NCBI GenBank assembly: GCA_029821755.1
Contig: JALGSV010000014.1
Location: 1 to 64,000 of the forward strand
DNA length: 64,000 nucleotides
From: Candidatus Zipacnadum vermilionense
GTDB lineage: Bacteria > Armatimonadota > Zipacnadia > Zipacnadales > Zipacnadaceae
Direction of reading: 5' to 3'
Shown here piece by piece: positions 49,329-57,541 of this stretch. The notes beneath the pieces are model-generated. The model saw only the letters and a program-made list of their open reading frames with translations, was not told the DNA's origin and ran no database searches. How positions within the stretch are numbered: the first letter of the stretch is position 1; each line of letters starts with the position of its first letter. The translations under genes and the position numbers were made by a program.

Positions 49329-51230
49329 CTACCCGGCCTCAATCGCTTCCTTCAACCTGATCAGACCCACCAGGAAGCCCTCGCCCTCGTTCAGGTGTCC
49401 CATCCAGATCTCCGGGATCACCGGGGCGTCTACGTCGGCCAGTTCCCGCATCACCGCCGGCAGGTCGGTCATGCCCTCGCCGAATTGCAGCGCTTCGGCG
49501 TCGGTGCCGCTGCTATCGGCGAGGTGCAGGTGGGCGATTAGGGGCTTGACCTGGCGCAGGTAGTCGAGGATGTCGCGGCCGGTCAGGTTGCAGTAGAGTT
49601 GGGCGTGCGACAGGTCCCAGCACATCCGGGCCCCACGTTCGGTGAGGAAGGCCGTTACCTCCTCCGGCGCCACGAACACGTTGTGGTACCACTGCCCGCC
49701 GAAGTACCAGGGGAAGGGGGCGATGTTCTCCAGCAGCAGCTCTACGCCCGGCTCGTCGGCCAGCTCGTCCAGCGAACGGCGGAGGCCTGCGAAGAGCGCC
49801 TCCTTATCCAACGCCGGCTCCTCGTAGCTCATCCCGCCGGGATGCACCACCACCGGCGCCGGGCCCCGGTGCTCCGGGAAAAGCGCGACCAGCTCCCGGG
49901 CTACCTGCAGACTGCGGCGCACGACGGCCACCGAGGCCTCCCGCGCCGCCTCGTCCAGGGCGCACAGGTCCAGCAGCATCCCCTGGTAATACTCCGGCAC
50001 GTGTAGCGCCACGCGCCCCGGGAACTCGCGCTCCGGCGGGGCGCCGTGGTCCAGGTCGTAGTCGGTCAGATGGAACTCCAGCAGGTCCGGCGCCCAGGCG
50101 GCGATAGCCTCGCAGTCGCGGTAGCGGGCCACGCAGCCCCAGGGGCGGGGGAAGTCGCGGGTGACCGCGGCGGGGGTGAGGTCGGCGAAGTCCGCCTCGC
50201 GGAACTGCTCGCCCTCCGCCATCTCGCGCGGCACCGGCCGGCCCAATAGCTCCCGGTAGCGCTGCGGGCTGACGCCGCTGCCGGGGCCGAGGGCAGTGAA
50301 CATCCCGCGGGTCAGCGTCTCCCCGGCGCGCAGGTCGCGGGCGGCGGCGAGGGACTTGCGCAGGGCGTGGCGGTTGAGCACCTCCCCCCGCGACAGGAAG
50401 CGGTCGGCCTCGCCTAGGGCCTGCTCCAGCGCCCGGATGTCACGCACCTGCTTGATCAGCCCCTGCGGCTCCAGGCTGGCGGCGTGGTCCGGGCCCGGCA
50501 GCGTCCGATCCAGGGTGATATGCCGCTCGACAATACACGCCCCCAACGCCACCGCTGCCGTGGAGACAGCAATGCCCCGCTCGTGCCCCGAGTACCCCAC
50601 CGGCACGCCGAACTGCTGCAGCCGAGAGATGACCCGCAGATTGACGTCCTTGAAGGCTGCCGGGTAGGTCGACTGGCAGTGCAGCACACCGAAGGGAGCG
50701 TTGGACTCGCGCAGGAGGGCGACGGCATGCTCAATCTCCGGCCAGGTGGACATGCCGGTGGAGACGATCAGAGGGCGGCCGGTGGCGACGAGGTACTCGA
50801 TCAGGAAGTCGTTGGTCAGGTCGGCGGAGGCGATCTTGAAGGCGGCTACCTCCAGGGAAAGCAGGAAGTCCACGGAGGGCTGGTCCCAGGGGGTGCAGAG
50901 GAACTCCAGGCCCCGCTCGCGGGTGTGCTCGGCCAGGCGGGCGAAGTCCAGGTCCGACAGCTCCGCCTGCTGGAGGAAGGGGATGACGAACTGCAGCTCT
51001 TTGTCGCTGGATTCGAGATGCTCCAGCGTTTCCGCCGAGAACTGCCGCGCCAGCACGCGCTTCTGGAACTTGACGGCATCCGCTCCCGCCTCGGCGGCCA
51101 GGTCAATGAGCTGCCGCGCCAACTGCGGGTTGCCGTTGTGGTTGATGCCGATCTCGGCGATGAAGTACACCGGCTGGCCGGGACCGACCAGGCGACTACC
51201 AATGGCGAGGGGCCGTGGGGTGTTAGTCAT
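49329..51230 (-). CDS. NeuB-type sialic/pseudaminic acid synthase fused to a TIM-barrel isomerase domain
   Basis: Residues 1-270 match N-acetylneuraminate synthase: FIAEIGINHNGNPQLARQLID, AVKFQK, STGMSTWPEIEHAV, HCQSTYPA, VGYSGHERG and ERHITLDRTLPGPDHAAS. Residues 280-350 match the SAF antifreeze-like domain (RKSLAAARDLRAGETLTRGM). Residues 370-630 are a xylose isomerase-like TIM barrel (LLLENIAPFPWYFG, MCWDLSHAQLYCN, HLHLADSSGTD). NeuB condenses phosphoenolpyruvate with an amino sugar to a nonulosonic acid. The extra barrel could epimerise or supply the sugar. The NeuB call is firm, the joint function inferred. Confidence 0.88.
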   Translation of the reverse strand: MTNTPRPLAIGSRLVGPGQPVYFIAEIGINHNGNPQLARQLIDLAAEAGADAVKFQKRVLARQFSAETLEHLESSDKELQFVIPFLQQAELSDLDFARLAEHTRERGLEFLCTPWDQPSVDFLLSLEVAAFKIASADLTNDFLIEYLVATGRPLIVSTGMSTWPEIEHAVALLRESNAPFGVLHCQSTYPAAFKDVNLRVISRLQQFGVPVGYSGHERGIAVSTAAVALGACIVERHITLDRTLPGPDHAASLEPQGLIKQVRDIRALEQALGEADRFLSRGEVLNRHALRKSLAAARDLRAGETLTRGMFTALGPGSGVSPQRYRELLGRPVPREMAEGEQFREADFADLTPAAVTRDFPRPWGCVARYRDCEAIAAWAPDLLEFHLTDYDLDHGAPPEREFPGRVALHVPEYYQGMLLDLCALDEAAREASVAVVRRSLQVARELVALFPEHRGPAPVVVHPGGMSYEEPALDKEALFAGLRRSLDELADEPGVELLLENIAPFPWYFGGQWYHNVFVAPEEVTAFLTERGARMCWDLSHAQLYCNLTGRDILDYLRQVKPLIAHLHLADSSGTDAEALQFGEGMTDLPAVMRELADVDAPVIPEIWMGHLNEGEGFLVGLIRLKEAIEAG

Positions 51231-51275
51231 ACGGAAGTTTTCGCTAGACAGAGCGGGATTCCTCTTGCCACTTCC

Positions 51276-52271
51276 CTACGGTATCGCCACCCCCGGCGCC
51301 GCCTTCTCGATGAAGGCCTCTAGCATGACCCGCTTCTTCTCCGGGGAGACGCCGATGGCGTTGGGATCGCCGTAGTCGCTCAGGATGAAGCCGCCCTGCG
51401 GCGTGGCCCAGTGCTCCAGCAGCAGCCCTGCCTCTTCCCGGATCTCCTCCGCCGGCCGCCAGGGCAGCGTCATCTGGATGTCGCAGGTCGTCTCGAAGCA
51501 GATCTTCCCCCGGTAGCGCACCCCGATTGCCTCGATCCCCAGGTTGCGCGGCTGCTGGAGGTTGACCACGTCCAGCTGGCAGTCGATCCACTCACCGATG
51601 ACCTCGTTGACATGGCCGCAGGAGTGCATCCAGGCGTGCATACCGGCGTCGTGGATAGCCCCGAACAGGCGGGTGTAGCGGTCCTTGAAGAAGGTACGCC
51701 ACATGGGGATCCGGATAAAGTGGGTGACCTGCGTGCCCCAGTCATCGGTCATGCCAAAGGCGTGTACTCTGCCGCCGAAGCGCTTGCCCAGCTCGGTGGC
51801 GACCCCGATAGGATACGACACCACCCGCTCGGCCAGCTCGTGCACCTGGTCCGGCTGTTCGTACATGGCCACGAACAGGTTGTCCATGCCGTACAGGTAG
51901 TGCATGCGCTCGAAGAAGGTGAACCCCACGCCGGCGACCACGTACTTGTCCCCCGCCCCGGCGAGCGACTCCTCAATTAGCGCATAGCGGTTGTCGTCGG
52001 TGGGATCGGGCCAGGGGTAGTCGGCGAGATGGTCCAGGTCGGCCAGGGGATGTCCCTTGGGCTGGCCCATGTTGACGATGCCGGAGTCGGGGTCGGGCCG
52101 ATGCCACAGGCAGCCCCACTCATCCACATTGGGCGCGGCTGCCTCCCACCCCGCGGCCTCCTGCAAGGGCACGCCATAGGTGTCGTCAATGCCCATCGAG
52201 GCAAAGCGGATGGGGATGCGCTCGGGAGAGTCAAACTCAACTGCGCGACGAACGATTTCGTATGAAGTCAT
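51276..52271 (-). CDS. URO-D/MtaA-family protein
   Basis: The 331-residue protein has the URO-D barrel: N-terminal TSYEIVRRAVEFDSPERIPIRF, then AWMHSCGHVNEVIGEWIDC with the H-x-C metal motif, and QMTLPWRPAEEIREE near the end. It is the third family member in the window and resembles the uncharacterised MtaA-like proteins common in carbohydrate loci of this kind of bacterium; in such loci a methyl-sugar demethylation role has been proposed. AAAGGATCTCC upstream of the start. It lies next to the NeuB fusion and a phosphomutase, all on the minus strand. No substrate can be assigned. Confidence 0.78.
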   Translation of the reverse strand: MTSYEIVRRAVEFDSPERIPIRFASMGIDDTYGVPLQEAAGWEAAAPNVDEWGCLWHRPDPDSGIVNMGQPKGHPLADLDHLADYPWPDPTDDNRYALIEESLAGAGDKYVVAGVGFTFFERMHYLYGMDNLFVAMYEQPDQVHELAERVVSYPIGVATELGKRFGGRVHAFGMTDDWGTQVTHFIRIPMWRTFFKDRYTRLFGAIHDAGMHAWMHSCGHVNEVIGEWIDCQLDVVNLQQPRNLGIEAIGVRYRGKICFETTCDIQMTLPWRPAEEIREEAGLLLEHWATPQGGFILSDYGDPNAIGVSPEKKRVMLEAFIEKAAPGVAIP

Positions 52272-52290
52272 GGAGATCCTTTCGGTGTGT

Positions 52291-52376
52291 CAGGAGCACA
52301 GGCTTCCCAGCCTGTGCAATCAGGAAAGACGGACAGGTTACAGAACCTGTCCTCCGGTAGCCAGCCTGTCCTCCGG
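52291..52376. repeat. Three family-A-like palindromes in tandem
   Basis: CACAGGCTTCCCAGCCTGTG, GGACAGGTTACAGAACCTGTCC and CAGCCTGTCCTCCGG follow each other in the gap between the URO-D-family gene and the phosphomutase. Confidence 0.75.
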
Positions 52377-52381
52377 CCTGG

Positions 52382-53779
52382 TCAGGCCAGGGCGTCAACC
52401 ACCAGCCCGACCGCGCGTTTCGCCAAGCGATCCGCTTCCTCCTCGGTGTCGGCCTCGGCCATGACGCGGATGATGGGCTCGGTGTTGCTGGGGCGGAGGT
52501 GGAGCCAGGCCCCGCGGGGCCAGGTGATGCGCAGGCCCTCGGTCTCGTCGAGTTGGCCCTCCCCGGCGAAGGCCTGGCGCAAGGCCAGTTGCACCCGCTG
52601 CACCCGCGCCGCCGGGCACGGCACCTTGAGCTTGGCCATGTAGGAGGGCGGGTAGCTCCCGGCCCACTCCGAGAGCGTCTGCTCGCGCCGGGCCAGGCCC
52701 TCCAGGATCAGGCACATCCCTCGGTGCGAATCGCGGCAGTAATGCAGCCGCGGGTCGATCACCCCGCCGTTGCCTTCTCCGCCGAAGACGCGGGCAGCGT
52801 GGCCCCCGCGCTCCCAGGCACTAGCGGCGGATTGCATCATCTCCACCACGTTGATTTCCCCCACCTTGGCGCGATAGACCGGGCAGCCCCAGCGCCGGCC
52901 CACCTCCTCCAGCAGGCGTGAGGCGGAGAGGTTAGTCACCAGCGGCAACGGCTCCCGGGAGGCGACCACTTCCGCCGTCATCGGCACGGTGAACTCCTCG
53001 CTGAGGGCCACGCCCTGCTCCGTCACCAGACACAGACGGTCGGCGTCGGCGTCCTGGGCGAAGCCCACGTCAGCCCCGTGCGCCCGGACGGCCTCCGCCA
53101 GGCCCCCCAGGTTGGCCGGCACCGGCTCCGGCGGCCGGGCGAAGTGCCCGGTCGGCTCCCCGTTGAGCACAACCACCTCACACCCCAGCGCCTCCAGCAG
53201 GTCCGGCGCGAGCTGGGTCCCGGCCCCGTTGCAGCAATCCAGCACCACCTTGAAACGCCGGGAGCGAATCAGGTCCGCGTCGGTGTGCTCCAGCAGCAGC
53301 CGCAGGTGTCGGGCGCAGGCTCCGCCGTCGTGGGCGACCCCACCGATCTCGTCGTTGTCGACCAGAGTGAAGTCGCCCTGGTGGTAGACATCGAGCAACT
53401 CCTCGGCCTGGTAGGGGTAAAAGAAGATGCCGTCAGCGCGGATGAACTTGAGGGCGTTCCACTCCTGGGGATTGTGGCTGGCGGTAATGGCGATGCCGCC
53501 GTCCCAGTGCTCGTCACGGGCGATGGCGATCTGCAGCGTCGGCACGGGGACGATGCCCAGGTCGATAACCGAGCACCCCGCCGCCAGCAGCGCCCCGATG
53601 AGCGTCTCACGGATCATCTCCCCACTAGGCCGAGTATCGCGCCCAATCGCCACCCGCCCCCGGTCGAGGTAGGTCCCAAAGGCCTGCCCAAAGGCGGAGA
53701 CCAGCCGAGGCGTGAAGGACTCCCCCACCACGCCGCGGACGCCGGAGATGCCGGTTTTGAGAGTCTGGATAGAGGGCAT
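52382..53779 (-). CDS. Phosphoglucosamine/phosphomanno-mutase family enzyme
   Basis: The 465-residue alpha-D-phosphohexomutase has all catalytic sites: phosphoserine loop TASHNPQEW (Ser101), metal loop QDADADR, sugar loop GEGNGG and phosphate-binding RPSNTEP. It interconverts 1- and 6-phosphates of glucosamine, mannose or glucose. It precedes the URO-D-family and NeuB-fusion genes on the same strand, so it may supply amino-sugar precursors. Its Shine-Dalgarno (GTAGGTG) lies in the terminal box of the adjacent foldback element F1. A paralog without the catalytic Ser lies on the other side of the element pair. Confidence 0.92.
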   Translation of the reverse strand: MPSIQTLKTGISGVRGVVGESFTPRLVSAFGQAFGTYLDRGRVAIGRDTRPSGEMIRETLIGALLAAGCSVIDLGIVPVPTLQIAIARDEHWDGGIAITASHNPQEWNALKFIRADGIFFYPYQAEELLDVYHQGDFTLVDNDEIGGVAHDGGACARHLRLLLEHTDADLIRSRRFKVVLDCCNGAGTQLAPDLLEALGCEVVVLNGEPTGHFARPPEPVPANLGGLAEAVRAHGADVGFAQDADADRLCLVTEQGVALSEEFTVPMTAEVVASREPLPLVTNLSASRLLEEVGRRWGCPVYRAKVGEINVVEMMQSAASAWERGGHAARVFGGEGNGGVIDPRLHYCRDSHRGMCLILEGLARREQTLSEWAGSYPPSYMAKLKVPCPAARVQRVQLALRQAFAGEGQLDETEGLRITWPRGAWLHLRPSNTEPIIRVMAEADTEEEADRLAKRAVGLVVDALA

Positions 53780-53785
53780 GGTTCA

Positions 53786-54085
53786 CCTACCCCCCCGGCG
53801 ACTTCGTCGCCGGTACCCCTCCCCTGCGGGGAGGGGCGATAGGAAATCGGGTTTCGGGAATGGCAAATCTGGTTTCGGAAATGAGAAAGGGGTTTCAGAG
53901 AACAGAAATCGGGTTCCTGAGATCGGGAATGGGTCGGAACGTGAGAGACCTCCCCCGCACAGAAGGGACACGCGTCCCTACCTATTTCCTAGCTTCCTAC
54001 CCGATTTCTCCTTTCCGGACCCGATTGTTTCATCGCCCCTCCCCGCCAGGGGAGGGGTGCCGCGCGGAACGCGCGGCGGGGTAGG
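53786..54085. repeat. Foldback element family F, copy 1 (300 bp)
   Basis: Terminal inverted repeats of about 54 bp: an outer box CCTACCCC, a private hairpin (GGCGACTTCGTCGCC left; GCGCGGAACGCGC right), and an inner palindrome CCCCTCCCCTGCGGGGAGGGG. The middle contains degenerate A/G-rich direct repeats of the type AAATCGGGTTTCGGGAATG. The element starts 7 bp from the phosphomutase start codon and includes the last 36 codons of the DUF559 gene. Confidence 0.85.
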
Positions 54086-54451
54086 CGACTCCGCCACCGC
54101 CCAGATTTCGTTCACCACCCCTGTGATATCCCCCAACACACGCTCGTTCCTGAACCGCAACACGCGTAGCCCCAACTGCGTCAGTACCTGGTCCCGCTCT
54201 GCGTCATACTCCTGCTGTCCGTCGTGGACATCGCCGTCCACCTCCACTACCAGCCGGCAGGCGTGGCAATAGAAGTCCACGATGAAGCCTCGAATCACCT
54301 GCTGGCGCCGGAAGTGCAGCCCGTTCAGCCGGTTGGACTTGAGCTTAAGCCACAGGCGTGCCTCCGCGGGCGTCATGGCCCGGCGCAGGCGTTGCGCCTG
54401 TTCCAGTTTGCCGGAGGCATGAGGGCCGGTGACCAGGCCTCGTTCGCGCAT
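53978..54451 (-). CDS. DUF559 (very-short-patch-repair-like) endonuclease-domain protein
   Basis: The 157-residue protein matches DUF559: RLRRAMTPAEARLWLKLKS, GLHFRRQQVIRGFIVDFYC, RLVVEVDGDVHDGQQEYD and VLRFRNERVLGD. This is a restriction-endonuclease-like (Vsr/MutH-type) fold with the D-(x)n-E-x-D residues present. The body ends near residue 120; the last 35 or so residues (PPRVPRGTPPLAGRG and onward) are encoded by the adjacent foldback element. The gene lies alone between two F elements in the gap between two phosphomutases. AGGAG lies 8 bp before the start. It may be the enzymatic part of a small mobile unit, but this is speculation. Confidence 0.88.
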   Translation of the reverse strand: MRERGLVTGPHASGKLEQAQRLRRAMTPAEARLWLKLKSNRLNGLHFRRQQVIRGFIVDFYCHACRLVVEVDGDVHDGQQEYDAERDQVLTQLGLRVLRFRNERVLGDITGVVNEIWAVAESPTPPRVPRGTPPLAGRGDETIGSGKEKSGRKLGNR

Positions 54452-54471
54452 GGACGGCTCCTACTGGGTCT

Positions 54472-54761
54472 CCTACCCCACCGCTCACTCCGTGAGCGGC
54501 ACCCCTCCCCTGGCGGGGAGGGGCTAAGGACAAATGGCGTTTCGGAGATCGGCAAGCAATGGGTCTCGCACGTAGAAAACAGATTCCCCGCAGCCGTGCA
54601 GGGATCGAGCGGCGAGAGACTTCCCCCTCGCGTGCGCCCGAAGAAGCCGCCTCCTTACCGCTTTCCCCTCTTCCTACCCGATCTCCCCTCTCCCTACCCC
54701 CTTTGTGCCTCGCCCCTCCCCGCAGGGGAGGAGTGCCCGAGCTCCGCGAGGGCGGGGTAGG
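54472..54761. repeat. Foldback element family F, copy 2 (290 bp)
   Basis: It has the same layout as copy 1: outer box CCTACCCC, hairpin CCGCTCACTCCGTGAGCGG on the left and CGAGCTCCGCGAG on the right, inner palindrome CCCCTCCCCTGGCGGGGAGGGG. The interior shares GAGAGACTTCCCCC and TTCCTACCCGAT with copy 1. It ends 4 bp from the stop codon of the second phosphomutase and 20 bp from the DUF559 start. Confidence 0.85.
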
Positions 54762-54765
54762 TGAC

Positions 54766-56127
54766 TCACACCGCTCTCCTCACCTTCGTCACGTACTCCC
54801 GCATCAGTTCCTCCGTGACTTCCTTTTCCTTCGACTCCGCGATTACCCTCACGACCGGCTCGGTCTGGCTCACGCGGATGTGCACCCACCGGCCCGGGCC
54901 GCGCAGGAGCAGGCCGTCCTCCAGGTTGCGCGCGTCGGCCCAGGCGGGGAGGGGCTCCTCGCGCAGGCGCTGGAGCACGGAGTAGCTGCGTTCCGCCGGA
55001 CAAACTACCTCCGCCTTCTCCATCGCATACTGCGGGAGGTTCTGGGCCACGAACTCGCACAACGGCGTGTCGACCTGCGCCAGCAGGTCCAGGATATGCG
55101 CCATCGCCGCCAGGCTGTCGCGGGCGAAGTTCAGGCGTGGGAAGACGATCCCGCCGGAGCCCTCCCCGGCAATCGCCGCGCCGTAGTTGAGCGCCGCCTC
55201 CGTGATGTAGGCCTGGCCGATGCCGGTGCGGTACACCGGACGGCCGTAGGGGGCGGCGATCTCCTCGATGGCCATGCTGGTGGAGAGGTTGGTTACTACC
55301 GGCCCGGGGTCGCCTCGGCGCAGGATCATCTCCGCGCACAGACCCAGCGTGGCCTCCTCGCCCGGGATGCCGCCGGTCTCGCAGACCGTGCCCAGCCGGT
55401 CGCCGTCGGCGTCGTGCGCGAAACCTACGTCCGCCTCCGCCGCCCGCACCAGCGCCCGCAACTGCCCCAGATTCTCCGCCGTCGGCTGCGGAGGATGGGG
55501 GAAGGGCAACTCCGGCTCGTTGTTGATCGCCACCACCCGGCAGCCCAGCGCCTCCAGCAGGCGCGGGGAGTACTCCGAACAGGCCCCGTTAGCGCAATCG
55601 ACCGCCACCGTGAAGCCGCAGGCGGCAATGCGTTCTTGGTCCACCTGCGCCAGCACCGCTTGCAGGTGCCGCTCGCCGGCGCTGGGGTCGGCAGCCAGAG
55701 GCTGCAGCTGGTCCCACTGCGCGGCCTGGTAAACGCCCAGGTGGTAGAGGTCCAGCAGTTCCTCGCTCTGGCGAGGGTTGAGGAAGATGCCGTCGTCGCG
55801 GATGAACTTGAGCGCATTCCAGCGGGCGTTGTTATGCCCGGCGGTGACGGCGATGCCCCCCGCGGCGGCACTTTGCTTGACCGCAAGCTGCAAGGCCGCG
55901 GTGGGCACCACCCCCAGGTCCACCACGGCGCAGCCGGCGCTCATCAGCCCCGCCCGCACCGAGGCAGCCACCATGAGCCCCGAGCGCCGAGTGTCGCGGC
56001 TCAACAGCACCCGTTCGCCGTCGAGATAAGTCCCGAAGGCCTCGCCAAAGCCCACCAGGAGATCAGGAGTAAGCGTCTCCCCGATCACCCCGCGGACGCC
56101 GGAAAGCGAGAGTTTTAGGGCGCGCAT
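54766..56127 (-). CDS. Phosphohexomutase paralog lacking the catalytic serine
   Basis: The 453-residue protein is collinear with the phosphomutase at 52382 and keeps the metal loop HDADGDR, but the phosphoserine loop reads TAGHNNARW (Gly97 where Ser is required). The sugar loop is GEGSGG and the phosphate loop VSQTEP instead of PSNTEP. So three of four active-site loops are altered. It may be a regulatory or binding partner of its paralog, or have a changed reaction. ATG 56127 gives the family N terminus (LSLSGVRGVIGE); upstream codons would read through a family B repeat. Confidence 0.85.
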   Translation of the reverse strand: MRALKLSLSGVRGVIGETLTPDLLVGFGEAFGTYLDGERVLLSRDTRRSGLMVAASVRAGLMSAGCAVVDLGVVPTAALQLAVKQSAAAGGIAVTAGHNNARWNALKFIRDDGIFLNPRQSEELLDLYHLGVYQAAQWDQLQPLAADPSAGERHLQAVLAQVDQERIAACGFTVAVDCANGACSEYSPRLLEALGCRVVAINNEPELPFPHPPQPTAENLGQLRALVRAAEADVGFAHDADGDRLGTVCETGGIPGEEATLGLCAEMILRRGDPGPVVTNLSTSMAIEEIAAPYGRPVYRTGIGQAYITEAALNYGAAIAGEGSGGIVFPRLNFARDSLAAMAHILDLLAQVDTPLCEFVAQNLPQYAMEKAEVVCPAERSYSVLQRLREEPLPAWADARNLEDGLLLRGPGRWVHIRVSQTEPVVRVIAESKEKEVTEELMREYVTKVRRAV

Positions 56128-56140
56128 GGTATGACTCTTT

Positions 56141-56233
56141 CCGTCCGCGTGGGGCGGGCGTTCTAGCCCGCCCTTCCGAGGGGTTACCGCTCCCCTGCGC
56201 GGGCTGGAAAGCCCGCGCCACGCGGAGAGACGG
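56141..56233. repeat. Family B inverted-repeat pair
   Basis: TCCGTCCGCGTGGGGCGGGCG-TTCTAGCCCGCC faces GCGGGCTGGAAAGCCCGCGCCACGCGGAGAGACGGA. It lies between the GHMP kinase stop and the phosphomutase start, together with a family C unit at 56272-56301. Confidence 0.8.
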
Positions 56234-56271
56234 AAACCTCCCCGTAACATCCTCGCGTTAGAATGTCCCCA

Positions 56272-56301
56272 GGGAGCGCCGGCGAGACGCCGGCGCGACC
56301 G
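56272..56301. repeat. Family C palindrome
   Basis: GCGCCGGCGAGACGCCGGCGC, a compact hairpin directly after the GHMP kinase stop codon. Confidence 0.75.
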
Positions 56302-56304
56302 GGA

Positions 56305-57375
56305 TCAACTCATCTCCACCGTCACCCCACCCCGGGGCGACACCACATACGCCCGTCCGCCCGCGCGGGTGAGGGCCTCGGCTACCTGCTCCTGCTTGCC
56401 GGGGGCGTAGGCGAACATGGTACCGCCGCCGCCCGAACCGTTCAGCTTCCCGCCCAGCGCTCCCGCCTCCAGCGCAGCCTCGATCAGCGCGTCCAGTTGG
56501 GGATGCGAGATCTCGATGCCGTCGCGGAGCTGGTCCTGGTGCGCCAGCAGCATTGCCCCCAGCCGCGGCGGGTCCACCTGGCCGGAGGTCAGCATCCGGT
56601 GGGCCTGCTGGCACAGGTCGCGGTTGATGAACTGTGCGCGTAAGGGCCGACGCTGGCGCTCGGGAAGCTGTTCAGCGTAGTCGCTAATCGCCTCCCAGGA
56701 GGTCGTGCGCAGGTCGAAATCGGGAAAGGTCTCGCGGAGCAACGCCACCGCCTCCCGCACGAAGACCCGCGTGCGCAGCAGCATCTCCGTGGTCTGCTTG
56801 CGCACCAGACTGTCAGCGAGTACGAAGCCGTCGAGCTGCGTGGGTAGTGGCGTGCACGTGATCGGCTCGCAGCAATCAACGTACAGGGGCCCGCCGACGG
56901 CAGAGGTGTAGTGGTCCATCATCCCGCCGGGCTCGTGGAACTCGAGCACCTCGGCGCGGTAGGCGAGGCGGGCCACGGTGGCCGGGTCGGCCGCCTCCCC
57001 CGTAGCCGCCGCGAGGAGCAGCGCGGTCCAAGCCACCACTAGGGCCGAGGAGCTGGAGGTGCCGGAGTTGATGGGGATGGTCCCCCGGACGGCGGCCTTC
57101 ACTCCCGGCACGCGGTAACCCTCCGCCCGCAGCACCCGAGCCACCGCCGGGAGGTAGTCACGGGCGTGCAGATACTCGCGCCCCTCCACCGCAAAGGCAT
57201 CCTCCTGGCCGATATCGGGCAGGTGCAGCCGCAGGAAGTCGTCGCGGCTGGGCTCGGCGGTGATGGTGATATCCAGATCGACGGCCTGGGCGATGACGGC
57301 CAGCCCGAGGAAGTCCTGGTGCTCGCCGAAGAGGCACAGGCGACCAGGGGCGGAGACGCGAAGGTGGTTGAACAT
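56305..57375 (-). CDS. GHMP-family sugar kinase (galactokinase-like)
   Basis: The 356-residue protein has the GHMP motifs: N-terminal RVSAPGRLCLFGEHQDFLG (galactokinase signature family), the phosphate loop PINSGTSSSSAL, and the C-terminal GGGGTMFAYAPG. The substrate-facing segment HEPGGMMDHYTSAVGG suggests a sugar or cyclitol 1-kinase such as galactokinase, glucuronokinase or a fucokinase relative. It is next to the phosphomutases and likely feeds sugar-1-phosphate to them. ATG 57375 was chosen because the upstream in-frame part is repeat-derived. Confidence 0.88.
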   Translation of the reverse strand: MFNHLRVSAPGRLCLFGEHQDFLGLAVIAQAVDLDITITAEPSRDDFLRLHLPDIGQEDAFAVEGREYLHARDYLPAVARVLRAEGYRVPGVKAAVRGTIPINSGTSSSSALVVAWTALLLAAATGEAADPATVARLAYRAEVLEFHEPGGMMDHYTSAVGGPLYVDCCEPITCTPLPTQLDGFVLADSLVRKQTTEMLLRTRVFVREAVALLRETFPDFDLRTTSWEAISDYAEQLPERQRRPLRAQFINRDLCQQAHRMLTSGQVDPPRLGAMLLAHQDQLRDGIEISHPQLDALIEAALEAGALGGKLNGSGGGGTMFAYAPGKQEQVAEALTRAGGRAYVVSPRGGVTVEMS

Positions 57376-57398
57376 GGGGTGATGGTCCTGGCGTCCGT

Positions 57399-57462
57399 CC
57401 GCGTGGCGCGGGCCTTCTAGCTCCCGCGGAGGAGGGCGGGCTAGGAAGCTCGCCCCGCGCAG
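57399..57462. repeat. Family B repeat
   Basis: CCGCGTGGCGCGGGCCTTCTAGCTCCCGCGG and GCGGGCTAGGAAGCTCGCCCCGCG lie in the divergent gap between the GHMP kinase and the regulator gene. Confidence 0.75.
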
Positions 57463-57541
57463 AACGGTTGTCGCAGTGGTTGCGATTGTGTATGCTAAGT
57501 CTATGCTCCCCACCGGGGGCTGTCAAGCTAAGGACCTCCGC

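Noticed and set aside
8261-52271. Calling the URO-D-family genes HemE
   Set aside because: No haem genes are adjacent, three divergent copies are present, and the sequences carry or resemble the MtaA/CmuA H-x-C zinc motif rather than the HemE active-site pattern.
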